Of a DNA stretch of 64,000 bases, positions 7,896 to 16,548 are shown one piece after another. The notes beneath the pieces were generated by a model. That model saw only the letters and a list, made by a program, of their open reading frames with translations, was not told where the DNA came from and searched no databases. Origin of the DNA: Gemmatimonadetes bacterium SCN 70-22 (GTDB taxonomy: Bacteria; Gemmatimonadota; Gemmatimonadetes; Gemmatimonadales; Gemmatimonadaceae); contig MEDZ01000010.1 in the NCBI GenBank assembly GCA_001724275.1, positions 62,001-126,000 on the forward strand, given 5' to 3'. Each line of letters starts with the position of its first letter. Positions within the stretch are counted from its first letter, which is position 1. A program made the position numbers and the translations under genes.

Positions 7896-9488
7896 ATGCA
7901 GCACCCCTTCCGATCTGTAGGCTCCACCAGGCGCGCCGCGCATCCGGGCGCCGTGCAGGGCAGCACCGTACGCCTCGGCGCCCCGGCACCGGGGAGATGC
8001 CGTGCGGCGCCCGCCCGTCTCGCCCTGGCAGGGATGGTGTTGCTGGGAGGATGCGCGTCGGCTCCTCCGCATTCGGTGTCCGGCGTCCCGAGTACGAGCC
8101 CTGCCCCCGGGCGCACGTGGTCGCCGCCGGCGGAGGCGGCCTCCCCCCTCACCGCCGCCGAGCGGGCGCAGGCCAGTCGCGCGGGGGGCGTCCCGTCCGA
8201 TGTGGCCCTCCGCATGCACGAGCTCACCCTGGCCGACGTCGTGGACCTTGCCCTCGGGAACTCGCCGGTCACGCGCACCAGCTGGGCGCAGGCACGTGCC
8301 GCGGCCGCCGCCTACGGTTCGGCCAGGGGGCGCTGGTTCCCGACGGTCACCGCCGACGTGAACGGAGGACCATCGCGCGCCATCTCGGCCAACCCGGCGC
8401 GACTCCCCGCCAACCGGACTACCTGGGTGCCGTCGGTCGCCCTGCAGTACCTCCTGTTCGACTTCGGGGCGCGAGGGGGGACGTCGGCGGCCGCGCGTGA
8501 AGGGCTCTTCGCGGCCGACTTCACGCACAATGCCCAGGTGCAGAACGTCATGCTCGCGACGCAGCAGGCGTACTTCACGTATCAGGCGGCGCGCGGCGGG
8601 CTCGCCGCGGCGCAGGCCAACGTCGCCACCGCTCGGCAGAACCTGGCGGCGGCCGACCGCCGCCACGAGGTGGGGCTCGCCACCATCGCCGACGTGCTGC
8701 AGGCCAGGACCGCGCTCGCACAGGCCGAGCTCGCGCTGCAGGGGGCCGACGGCGCGCTGCAGGGCGCGCGCGCCACGCTGGCGGCGTCGATGGGGTTCGA
8801 GGCCAACCGCCCGTTCGAGGTGGCGGCCGACAGCAGCCCGGTCCCGTTAGGCGCGCTGGCCGAGTCGGTCGACTCGCTCATCGCCCGCGCCGAGCGCGAA
8901 CGCCCCGACCTCGCCGCCGCGCGGGCCCTGGCACGCCAGGGCGAGGCGCAGGTGCGGGTGGCGCGTTCCGCGACGCTTCCCAGCCTCACGATGGGGAGCT
9001 CCGCCGGGCGTAGCCTCTCCAACGCTCCGGCGCTCGAGGGGCAGACGTACGCCCTCACCCTTGGCCTCTCCATCCCGCTCTTCAGCGGGCTGGCGCGGCA
9101 GTACGACGTCGTCGTCGCCCGCGAGAACGCCGCCGCCGCGCTGGCGCGCGCGGAGCAGGCGCGGTTGCAGGCGGCGGCGCAGGTGTACACCTCGTACCAC
9201 ACGCTGCGCACCGCGTCGCAGCGCGTGGCCACGGCCGCCCGCCTCCTCGCCAGCGCGACGCAGTCCGAAGAGGTGGCACGCGGTCGCTACGCCGAGGGGG
9301 TCGGGAGCATGCTCGATGTCCTCGCCGCGCAGCAGGCGCTCGCCGACGCGCGCGCGCAGGCAGTGACGGCGCGCTGGACCTGGTTCTCCGTCCTCGCGCA
9401 GCTGGCGCGCGATGCGGGCGCCCTCACTCCCGCGGGAGCGAGCTCCCTGCGCTTCTCGCCCGACTCAACCGGTGGATTGCCGCGATGA
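7896..9488 (+). CDS. TolC-family outer-membrane efflux lipoprotein
   Basis: 530 residues with the two-fold TolC repeat (OEP domains about 95-290 and 310-500). It forms the outer-membrane channel of the RND system encoded next. The signal segment LALAGMVLLGGCASAPP carries a lipobox (LGGC), so the mature protein should be lipid-anchored as in OprM/NodT. The start is uncertain: the ATG at 7896 gives an unusually long, Arg-rich 45-residue leader, and a downstream GTG could be the true start. The stop overlaps the adaptor gene by 4 bp (ATGA), so the three efflux genes are translationally coupled. No regulator lies directly beside this operon. Confidence 0.9.
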   Translation: MQHPFRSVGSTRRAAHPGAVQGSTVRLGAPAPGRCRAAPARLALAGMVLLGGCASAPPHSVSGVPSTSPAPGRTWSPPAEAASPLTAAERAQASRAGGVPSDVALRMHELTLADVVDLALGNSPVTRTSWAQARAAAAAYGSARGRWFPTVTADVNGGPSRAISANPARLPANRTTWVPSVALQYLLFDFGARGGTSAAAREGLFAADFTHNAQVQNVMLATQQAYFTYQAARGGLAAAQANVATARQNLAAADRRHEVGLATIADVLQARTALAQAELALQGADGALQGARATLAASMGFEANRPFEVAADSSPVPLGALAESVDSLIARAERERPDLAAARALARQGEAQVRVARSATLPSLTMGSSAGRSLSNAPALEGQTYALTLGLSIPLFSGLARQYDVVVARENAAAALARAEQARLQAAAQVYTSYHTLRTASQRVATAARLLASATQSEEVARGRYAEGVGSMLDVLAAQQALADARAQAVTARWTWFSVLAQLARDAGALTPAGASSLRFSPDSTGGLPR

Positions 9489-10624
9489 TGTTCCCCGCGC
9501 TCCGTGAAACGACGTTCCTGCGTCACGCCATGGCCCACGCGCTGCTGCTCGGCGCGGTGGGAGCATGCAGCAAGCCCGCGGCTCCCCCCAAACCGCCGGT
9601 GCCGGTGACCGTCGCCGCGTCGACGCGCGGCGAGGCGCCGTACCTCGTGTCGGCGAACGGGGTGGTCGAGCCGATGCAGGCGGTAGCGGTGCAGTCGCAG
9701 GTGGGCGGCGTCCTGCTGCGGGTGCACTTCCGCGAGGGCGACGAGGTGCAGGCCGGGCAGCTGCTCTTCACCATCGACCCGCGCCCGTACGAGGCGGCGT
9801 TGCGGCAGGCGGAGGCGGTGCTCGCGCGGGACGTGGCGCAGGCGGAGAACGCGCGGCGCGACTCCGCGCGCTTCGCCGCCCTCGTGCAGAAGGATTACGT
9901 CACGCGCGCCCAGGCCGACCAGGCCGCGGCGAACGCGACCGCGCTGGCCGCCGTCGTCGAGGCCGATCGCGCGGCGGTGGCCAACGCGACGTTCAACCTC
10001 GACAACGCGACGGTCCGCGCCCCCATCGCGGGCAAGACCGGCGCCCTCCTGGTGCGCGAGGGAAACCTCGTGCGCCCCGGCGCCGCGCCCCCGCTGGTGG
10101 TCATCAACCAGATCCGTCCCATTCTCGTCCGCTTCTCGGTCCCGGAGCGCGCGTTCCCGCTGGTGCAACGCTACGCCGCCAAGCGCGCGCTCCCGGTGCG
10201 CGTGCGCCATGCCCCAAACGATGCGAAGCCGGATGCCCCGGTGGAGGGATCGCTCAGCTTCCTCGACAACGAGGTGGACACCACCACGGGGACGGTCGTG
10301 CTCAAGGGGCGCCTCGCCAACGACGATCGCCGCCTGTGGCCGGGGCAGTTCGTGCAGGTCGAGCTGGAGCTGTTCCGCGAAGCGGGGGCGGTCCTCGTCC
10401 CGAGCCAGGCGGTGCAGGTCGGGCAGGACGGCGCCTTCGTGTTCGTCGTGGATGGCGAACGGAAGGCGGTGATGAAGCCGGTGACCCCCGGCCGGCAGAT
10501 CGGCGACCTCACCGTCATCGCGCAGGGGCTCGACGCCGGCGAGCGCGTCGTGACCGATGGGCAGGGGAAGCTGGCCCCGGGGGCCACGGTCGACATCAAG
10601 GGCGAAACGGGCGGGGCGTCATGA
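9485..10624 (+). CDS. RND efflux periplasmic adaptor (membrane fusion protein)
   Basis: 379 residues. A signal with a plausible lipobox (AVGAC), then a first lipoyl half (VQSQVGGVLLRVHFREGDEVQAG), an alpha-hairpin (EAALRQAEAVLARDVAQAEN), a second lipoyl half (APIAGKTGALLVREGNLV) and a beta-barrel region (FSVPERAFPLVQRYAA). This is the standard AcrA/MdtA layout. It bridges the inner-membrane pump and the TolC-like channel. Overlaps of 4 bp with both neighbours indicate one operon. Substrate range cannot be read from the sequence. Confidence 0.95.
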   Translation: MMFPALRETTFLRHAMAHALLLGAVGACSKPAAPPKPPVPVTVAASTRGEAPYLVSANGVVEPMQAVAVQSQVGGVLLRVHFREGDEVQAGQLLFTIDPRPYEAALRQAEAVLARDVAQAENARRDSARFAALVQKDYVTRAQADQAAANATALAAVVEADRAAVANATFNLDNATVRAPIAGKTGALLVREGNLVRPGAAPPLVVINQIRPILVRFSVPERAFPLVQRYAAKRALPVRVRHAPNDAKPDAPVEGSLSFLDNEVDTTTGTVVLKGRLANDDRRLWPGQFVQVELELFREAGAVLVPSQAVQVGQDGAFVFVVDGERKAVMKPVTPGRQIGDLTVIAQGLDAGERVVTDGQGKLAPGATVDIKGETGGAS

Positions 10625-13600
10625 ACTTCACGGCGCTCTTCATCCGGCGCCCGGTCATGACCACGCTGGTCATGGTCGCGATCCTCGTGTTCGGGACGAT
10701 GTCGTACCGGCAGCTGCCGGTCAGCGACCTCCCCAACGTCGACTACCCCACCATCACCGTGAGCGCGTCGCTCCCGGGGGCCAGCCCCGAGACGATGGCC
10801 TCCGCCGTGGCCACGCCGCTGGAAAAGCAGTTCACGACCATCGCCGGGATCGACAACATGGTGAGCTCGTCGTCGCTGGGCGGGACGAGCATCACCATCC
10901 AGTTCACGCTCGACCGCGACATCGACGCCGCCGCCCAGGACGTCCAGGCGGCCATCTCCAAGACGCTGCGCCAACTCCCGCCGGGAATCGTCCCTCCGTC
11001 GCTGCAGAAGACCAACCCGGCCGACCAGCCGTTCCTGTACCTCAACCTTCGCTCGAAGTCGTTGCCGCTGTCGACGCTGGACGAGTACGGGCAGACGCTG
11101 CTGGGGCAACGCATCTCGACCATCAGCGGCGTGGCGCAGGTGACGGTGTACGGGACGCAGAAGTATGCCGCCCGCATCCAGGTCGATCCTCGCGCGCTGG
11201 CGTCGCGCGGCATCGGGATCGACGAGGTGGCCAGCGCCGTCTCACAGGGGAACGTGAACCTCCCCACCGGCGTGCTCTGGGGCCCCAATCGCGCCTGGAC
11301 GGTGAAGGCCGACGGCCAGCTCGAGAACGCGGCCCAGTTCGCCAACCTCATCGTCGCGTACCGCAGCGGCAACCCCGTGCGCCTGCGCGACCTGGGGCAC
11401 GTGAAGGACGACGTCGAGAACAACCGCGTCGCCGCCTGGTTCAACGACACCCGCTCCATCACCCTTGCGGTGCAGAAGCAGCCGGGAACCAACACGGTGG
11501 CCGTGGCCGAGCGCGTCAACGCGCTCCTCCCGGCACTTCGCGCCCAGCTCCCGGCATCGGTCGAGATCGAGACGTTCTTCGATCGGTCGGCGGGGATTCG
11601 CGCCTCCGTCGCCGACGTGAAGTTCACGCTCGTCCTCACCCTCACGCTCGTCGTGATGGTGATCTTCCTCTTCCTGCGCAACCTTCCCGCGACCGTCATC
11701 CCGTCGCTGGCCCTCCCGATGTCGCTGGTGGGGACGTTCGCGGTGATGTGGAGCCTGAACTACAGTCTCGACAACCTCTCGCTCATGGCGCTCACCCTGG
11801 CCGTGGGCTTCGTGGTCGACGATGCCATCGTCATGCTGGAGAACATCGTCCGGCACATGGAGATGGGGAAGCCGCCGCTGCAAGCCGCGCTCGACGGCGC
11901 AAAGGAGATCGGCTTCACCATCCTGTCGATGACGATCTCGCTCACCGCCGTCTTCATCCCGCTCCTCTTCATGAGCGGGATCGTCGGGCGCCTGTTCCAC
12001 GAGTTCGCCGTGACGATCGCCGCCGCGATCCTCGTCTCGGGCTTCGTCTCGCTCACGCTCACCCCGATGCTGTGCGCGCGCTTCCTGAAGGGGGGGCACC
12101 ACGGCGAGCAGGAGATCCACAACCGGCTCTTCGATGCCTTCGAGCGCGGCTACCAGAAGGTCCTCGGCTTCTACGAGCGCACGCTGCGCTGGGCGATGCA
12201 CCATCGCCCCGCCGTGATGGCCTTCTCGTTCGCCACCCTGGTCGCGACCGTCGCGCTCTTCCGCATCGTCCCCAAGGGATTCATCCCCACCGAGGACACC
12301 GGGATGATTCGTGCCTCCACCGAGGCCGCGCAGGGGACCTCGTTCGCCGAGATGGTCGCGCACCAGAAGCAGGTGGCCGAGCGCGTGCGGAAGAACCCGT
12401 ACGTCGAGGCGGTCCTCTCGAACCTCGGGACCGGCTCGGGCAACACCACGGGGCTGGTGAACCAGGGGCGGCTCACCCTCCGCCTCAAGCCGCGGGACGA
12501 GCGTCCCAGCGCCGACGAACTGGTTCGCATGATCTCGAAGGAGACCGCCGACATTCCGGGCATCTCGGCCTACTGGCAGAACACGCCCATCATCCAGCTC
12601 GGCGGGCGGGCCGCCAAGTCGCTGTACCAGTACACGCTGCAGGGGGCCGACCTCGATGCGCTCTATCCCGCAGCTCAGGCGATGGAGGCGAAGATGCGCA
12701 CCCTCCCCGCCCTCACCGACATCTCCACCGATCTGCAGATCCGCAACCCGCAGGCGACCGTCGCCATCGATCGCGACCGGGCCTCGCGCCTCGGCGTCAC
12801 CGCCGAGCAGATCGAGCAGGCGCTGTACAACGCGTACGGCTCGCGGCAGGTCTCCACCATCTACACCCCGAACAACCAGTACTGGGTCATCCTCGAGCTG
12901 TTGCCCGAGTTCCAGACCGACCTGAGCGCGCTCGACCTGCTGTACGTGCGGTCGAAGAGCGGCGTCCTCGTGCCGCTGTCCACGGTGACGCGCACCGAGC
13001 GGGGCATCGGGCCGCAGCTGGTGAACCACACGGGGCAGATCCCGTCGGTCACGCTTTCGTTCAACCTCCGCGAGGGGGCGTCGTTAGGGGAGGCCGTCAG
13101 CGAGGTCGAGGCGGCCGCGCGGGAGCTCCTCCCGGAAGGGATCAGCACCGGCTTCGCCGGCGCGGCGCAGGCCTTCCAGGACACGCAGCGCGGGCTCGGG
13201 CTCCTCTTCATCGTCGCCATCTTCGTCATCTATGTCGTGCTGGGGATCCTCTACGAGTCGTTCATCCACCCCATCACGATCCTCTCCGGCATTCCGTTCG
13301 CCGCCTTCGGCGCCTTCATCGCCTTGCTCCTGACGCGCACGGAGCTGAGCATCTACGCCTGGGTCGGCGTGATCCTCCTGGTGGGCCTCGTGAAGAAGAA
13401 CGCCATCATGATGATCGACTTCGCGCAGGAGGCCGAGCACACGCGGGGGAAGAGCGCCTTCGACGCGATCTTCGAGGCGTGCATGGTGCGCTTCCGCCCC
13501 ATCAGCATGACGACCATGGCAGCGCTGGTCGGGACGCTCCCCATCGCCCTGGGGCACGGCGCCGGCGCGGAGTCGCGCCGCCCGCTGGGGATCGCGGTGG

Positions 13601-13797
13601 TGGGCGGGCTCGCCTTTTCGCAGCTGGTGACGCTGTACGTGACCCCGGTGATCTACACGTACTTCGACGACTTCGGCGGGCGCCTGCGGCGCCCGACGCG
13701 CGCCGACGAGGACGCGAGCGCGACCGAACCGGCGGTGCTGCGCGCCGCGCCGGGGACGCCCGCCGCGGCGTCCATCATTGCCACGCAAGGGGGATAG
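10621..13797 (+). CDS. RND efflux pump permease, HAE1 (AcrB/MdtB-like)
   Basis: 1058 residues, the usual length. It begins MNFTALFIRRPVMTTLVMVA, the typical RND N-terminus. Porter loops carry LPVSDLPNVDYPTI and the EKQFTTIAGIDNM block. TM4 has VGFVVDDAIVMLENIVRHME, in which the paired Asp residues form the proton relay. The second half ends with VGLVKKNAIMMIDFA and a GAESRRPLGIAVVGGL segment typical of MdtB/C-like pumps. It drives proton-coupled export through the adaptor and channel encoded upstream. The start codon overlaps the adaptor stop, and a strong hairpin follows. Confidence 0.97.
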   Translation: MNFTALFIRRPVMTTLVMVAILVFGTMSYRQLPVSDLPNVDYPTITVSASLPGASPETMASAVATPLEKQFTTIAGIDNMVSSSSLGGTSITIQFTLDRDIDAAAQDVQAAISKTLRQLPPGIVPPSLQKTNPADQPFLYLNLRSKSLPLSTLDEYGQTLLGQRISTISGVAQVTVYGTQKYAARIQVDPRALASRGIGIDEVASAVSQGNVNLPTGVLWGPNRAWTVKADGQLENAAQFANLIVAYRSGNPVRLRDLGHVKDDVENNRVAAWFNDTRSITLAVQKQPGTNTVAVAERVNALLPALRAQLPASVEIETFFDRSAGIRASVADVKFTLVLTLTLVVMVIFLFLRNLPATVIPSLALPMSLVGTFAVMWSLNYSLDNLSLMALTLAVGFVVDDAIVMLENIVRHMEMGKPPLQAALDGAKEIGFTILSMTISLTAVFIPLLFMSGIVGRLFHEFAVTIAAAILVSGFVSLTLTPMLCARFLKGGHHGEQEIHNRLFDAFERGYQKVLGFYERTLRWAMHHRPAVMAFSFATLVATVALFRIVPKGFIPTEDTGMIRASTEAAQGTSFAEMVAHQKQVAERVRKNPYVEAVLSNLGTGSGNTTGLVNQGRLTLRLKPRDERPSADELVRMISKETADIPGISAYWQNTPIIQLGGRAAKSLYQYTLQGADLDALYPAAQAMEAKMRTLPALTDISTDLQIRNPQATVAIDRDRASRLGVTAEQIEQALYNAYGSRQVSTIYTPNNQYWVILELLPEFQTDLSALDLLYVRSKSGVLVPLSTVTRTERGIGPQLVNHTGQIPSVTLSFNLREGASLGEAVSEVEAAARELLPEGISTGFAGAAQAFQDTQRGLGLLFIVAIFVIYVVLGILYESFIHPITILSGIPFAAFGAFIALLLTRTELSIYAWVGVILLVGLVKKNAIMMIDFAQEAEHTRGKSAFDAIFEACMVRFRPISMTTMAALVGTLPIALGHGAGAESRRPLGIAVVGGLAFSQLVTLYVTPVIYTYFDDFGGRLRRPTRADEDASATEPAVLRAAPGTPAAASIIATQGG

Positions 13798-13819
13798 GAA
13801 ATCGGGAGACCGGACGTGC

Positions 13820-13843
13820 GAACGGCGCCTCACGGCGCCGTTC
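13820..13843. terminator. Perfect 10-bp hairpin between convergent genes
   Basis: GAACGGCGCC, loop TCAC, GGCGCCGTTC. It lies 22 bp after the RND permease stop and before the convergent DUF5916 gene. There is no T-run, so it is a GC-rich terminator candidate that could act in both directions. Confidence 0.55.
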
Positions 13844-13907
13844 GTCTTGCCCCTGACGGCCCGGCGGCTGCCAGCCGACACGCGCGTCGCGCACCCTGGC
13901 CACCACC

Positions 13908-13930
13908 CCCGTCTCCCGTCTCCCGTCTCC
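13908..13930. repeat. Heptamer tandem repeat (CCCGTCT)3
   Basis: Three copies of CCCGTCT in the spacer directly after the DUF5916 stop codon (13935 on the minus strand). It is the reverse complement of the GGGAGAC-type unit at 7676-7694. Non-coding; function unknown. Confidence 0.75.
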
Positions 13931-13934
13931 AATC

Positions 13935-16202
13935 CTACCCCCCCGTCCCGAACTGCTTGGTGTACTTCACCACCAGCGATCGGGAGCGCGGCCGCTGCCA
14001 GCTGAAGAACGAGTCGGCCTGCTCGCCATCGTTGAACACGACGAATAGCCCGGTCCCGGCGGTGTTCAGCCAGCCGAAGCGGGCGTTGGCGGTCCAGACC
14101 TGCTGCTGGTTGTTGAACTGCGTCAGCGTCTGGATGAAGATGCGCGGCGTGAAGAAGTAGGCCGCCTTGAGCCCCACCAGCGACCGCGTGAACGCCCCCT
14201 CGTCGAGCGTCACGTCCTGGTAGTCGAGCAGCAGCGACGACGAGATCGTCGCCCCCTTGCGCGCCGTCACGGTCACCGACCCGCCGTTGCGCGTCCCGGT
14301 GTAGAACGGCCCGAAGTCACCGCGCAACACCATCGAGAGGTCCTTGCTGGGATCGGTGGACCAGTCGAGTCCCACCGACGCCCAGTCGTAGCCGCCCGGC
14401 TTGAGGATCACATTGTCGGCGATCGCGAAGTCCTGTTGCAGCCCTTCGTGGTAGACGTTGAGCTCCGGTCCGAAGCGCGCCCCCGACGAGAACTCGATCT
14501 CGCTCAGGTCGATGTGGAACTGCCCGCTCTGGTAGAAGTCGTCCATGCCGTAGTAGCCGCGATAGCTCGTGTGCGGGTTCCACTGCCGGAACCAGGCCCA
14601 CTCCGGCTTGCGCACGTAGCGCATGAAGCTGATGTCGTAGAAGCGATAGCCCGCCGGGCGGCTCATGAAGCCGACCTCGGGATTGAAGTCGCCGCCCACC
14701 TCCAGGTAGCGGAGGCTGTTGTTCCAGTCGCGCGTGGTGTACGCGGCGCGCGCGCTGTAACCCAGGTCGTTCCCGGTGCGCCCGGGCGTCTTCGTGGCCG
14801 CCCCCCACCAGTCCACGGTCCACGCGTCGCCGAGCCCCAGGCGCCCGTCCACCGCCACGGTGCGATTGTAGCTGGCGGAGCTGTCGGTGGTCATCCGCTG
14901 CACCCCCATCACCCCGACGCGCGAGCGGCGCGACACCTCGCGCACCGCGCGCAGCACGGTGTACGACTGCCCGGCCTGCGTCCCCCCCGGCGCGTCGTCG
15001 GTGAAGATCTGCATCGCCCCCACCGTCGTACTCCCCACGCGCCCCGTCAGGCGCCCGCCGCCGATGATGGGCACCGGCGTCCCGTTGTCGATCCCGATGC
15101 GCCGGCTGAAGAAGAGGTCGACCGCCTGCGGCGTCCCGGCCGAGAAGACGCCCGCGTTCTCCAGGAAGAAGGGACGCTTTTCCGGGAAGAAGATCGGGAA
15201 GCGCGTGAGGTTGGTCCGCTGCTCGTCCACCTCCACCTGCGCGAAGTCGGTGTTGTAGGTGAGGTCGAGCGTCAGGCTCGGCGTGAGGCCGTACTTGATG
15301 TCGGCCCCCCACTCGGCCGGAAACTTCGCCTCCGACTGCGTCACGAAGTCGCGCGTCGCCGATCCGAGGACGTACGGCGTGATGGTGGCGACCTTCCGCA
15401 CCGGGACGGCAATCTCCTCCAGCGTCCCCGCCATCGACATCCGGTACAGGTTGAAGTGCCGGGGGATGAACGACCAGAACGATTCCTCGTTCTTGCGGCG
15501 GATCATGCGGGCGATGTTGAGCCCCCACGATTGCACCGACGCCCCGCCGTAGCGCAGCGTCGAGAACGGGATCCGGAACTCCGCATACCACCCCGCCGAG
15601 TCGCGCGACGTCGCCACCCGCCAGCTGCCATCCCAGTTGAGGTTGAACCCGCCCATCGCGCCGGCCTGGGCCCGGTTCTGCCCCGTCTGCATCACCCCGC
15701 CCCCCTCACCCTCGCGCACGATCTGCCCGTCGTACTCGATCCCCGCCGGCGTCGTGGCGAAGAGGAAGCCGTTCTGCTTGTCCTGGTACGTGTCGAGCAT
15801 GATCGCGATGTAGTCGCTGTTGGTCAGCGTCACGTCGCGGATCTTCTCGCCGGGGACGATCCCCGACGGCTCGCGGTCGTAGAGCCAGGCGCCCACGTAC
15901 AGCGCCTCGCCATCGGTGAGGAGGCGAATCTCCGTGCGCTCGGACACCGGCGCCCCCTCGCTCTGCTCGCGTTGCACGAACCCCCGGAACGGCTCGCCGT
16001 CCCGCCATTCGGCGTCGTCCAGCCGCCCGTCGATCACCGGTGCCTTGGTGATGACGTGGGCGCGCCCCACGCGCGGGGCCACGAGCGCACGATTGGCGCG
16101 GGGAGGGGTGATCTCCTGCGCCACGAGCGGGGCGGCGACGAGCAGGCACAGCACGGCGCCCGGGGTCAGGGCGACTCCGGGAGTCGGAAAGGGCAAGCGC
16201 AT
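13935..16202 (-). CDS. DUF5916 outer-membrane protein with CBM9-like N-terminal domain
   Basis: 755 residues from the ATG at 16202; the upstream extension lacks signal-peptide character. The signal peptide (LPFPTPGVALTPGAVLCLL) ends near AQE. Residues about 45-230 are a CBM9-like sandwich (APVIDGRLDDAEWRDGEPF, then EIRLLTDGEALYVGAWLYD). The rest is a DUF5916-type region with many alternating aromatic strands, ending in barrel-like repeats. Such proteins are abundant in Gemmatimonadota and Bacteroidota, usually of unknown substrate, and sit in the outer membrane. A GFFSRR-like motif (VDLFFSRRIGI) and FFPEKRPFFLENAG are family hallmarks. It converges on the RND operon and diverges from the TonB receptor. 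Confidence 0.85.
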   Translation of the reverse strand: MRLPFPTPGVALTPGAVLCLLVAAPLVAQEITPPRANRALVAPRVGRAHVITKAPVIDGRLDDAEWRDGEPFRGFVQREQSEGAPVSERTEIRLLTDGEALYVGAWLYDREPSGIVPGEKIRDVTLTNSDYIAIMLDTYQDKQNGFLFATTPAGIEYDGQIVREGEGGGVMQTGQNRAQAGAMGGFNLNWDGSWRVATSRDSAGWYAEFRIPFSTLRYGGASVQSWGLNIARMIRRKNEESFWSFIPRHFNLYRMSMAGTLEEIAVPVRKVATITPYVLGSATRDFVTQSEAKFPAEWGADIKYGLTPSLTLDLTYNTDFAQVEVDEQRTNLTRFPIFFPEKRPFFLENAGVFSAGTPQAVDLFFSRRIGIDNGTPVPIIGGGRLTGRVGSTTVGAMQIFTDDAPGGTQAGQSYTVLRAVREVSRRSRVGVMGVQRMTTDSSASYNRTVAVDGRLGLGDAWTVDWWGAATKTPGRTGNDLGYSARAAYTTRDWNNSLRYLEVGGDFNPEVGFMSRPAGYRFYDISFMRYVRKPEWAWFRQWNPHTSYRGYYGMDDFYQSGQFHIDLSEIEFSSGARFGPELNVYHEGLQQDFAIADNVILKPGGYDWASVGLDWSTDPSKDLSMVLRGDFGPFYTGTRNGGSVTVTARKGATISSSLLLDYQDVTLDEGAFTRSLVGLKAAYFFTPRIFIQTLTQFNNQQQVWTANARFGWLNTAGTGLFVVFNDGEQADSFFSWQRPRSRSLVVKYTKQFGTGG

Positions 16203-16548
16203 TGCGGGAATCTGGGGAGATGGAGACGGCGCGTTCGCGTCCTTAACGCGCCGCCATGGCGCGGTGCTGCGACGCGGGAAGGTAACCACCCCGACGGAAG
16301 GCGGCGCGCGGTGCTGCGTGCGCTCTCCTGCGCGCGGCTGCGCGCGTGATGCGGCGCGCGTGCTGCGGCGCGGTATCGCGCGCCGCAGCGGAGGCGTCCC
16401 GAACGCAGGGCGAGACGCGGGGCGAGACGCGGGGCGAGGCGAACCTTAGCGTTTCCCAATATCCTCGAGTTCCACCGCCGCCGGTAGCATTCACGAGCGG
16501 GGGGACGGGGGAGGGGCCCCGATCCGTCAGCCACACCGTCCAGGGTCC
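16203..16548. other. Divergent promoter region with 12-bp repeats
   Basis: A 346-bp spacer between the divergent DUF5916 and TonB-receptor genes. A 12-bp unit GGGCGAGACGCG repeats 2.6 times at 16408-16443, preceded by an alternating CGCG-rich stretch (16320-16390). Just after the repeat, CTTAGCGTTTCCCAATATCC is the most AT-rich part and could hold the plus-strand promoter. No coding sequence was recognised. Confidence 0.5.
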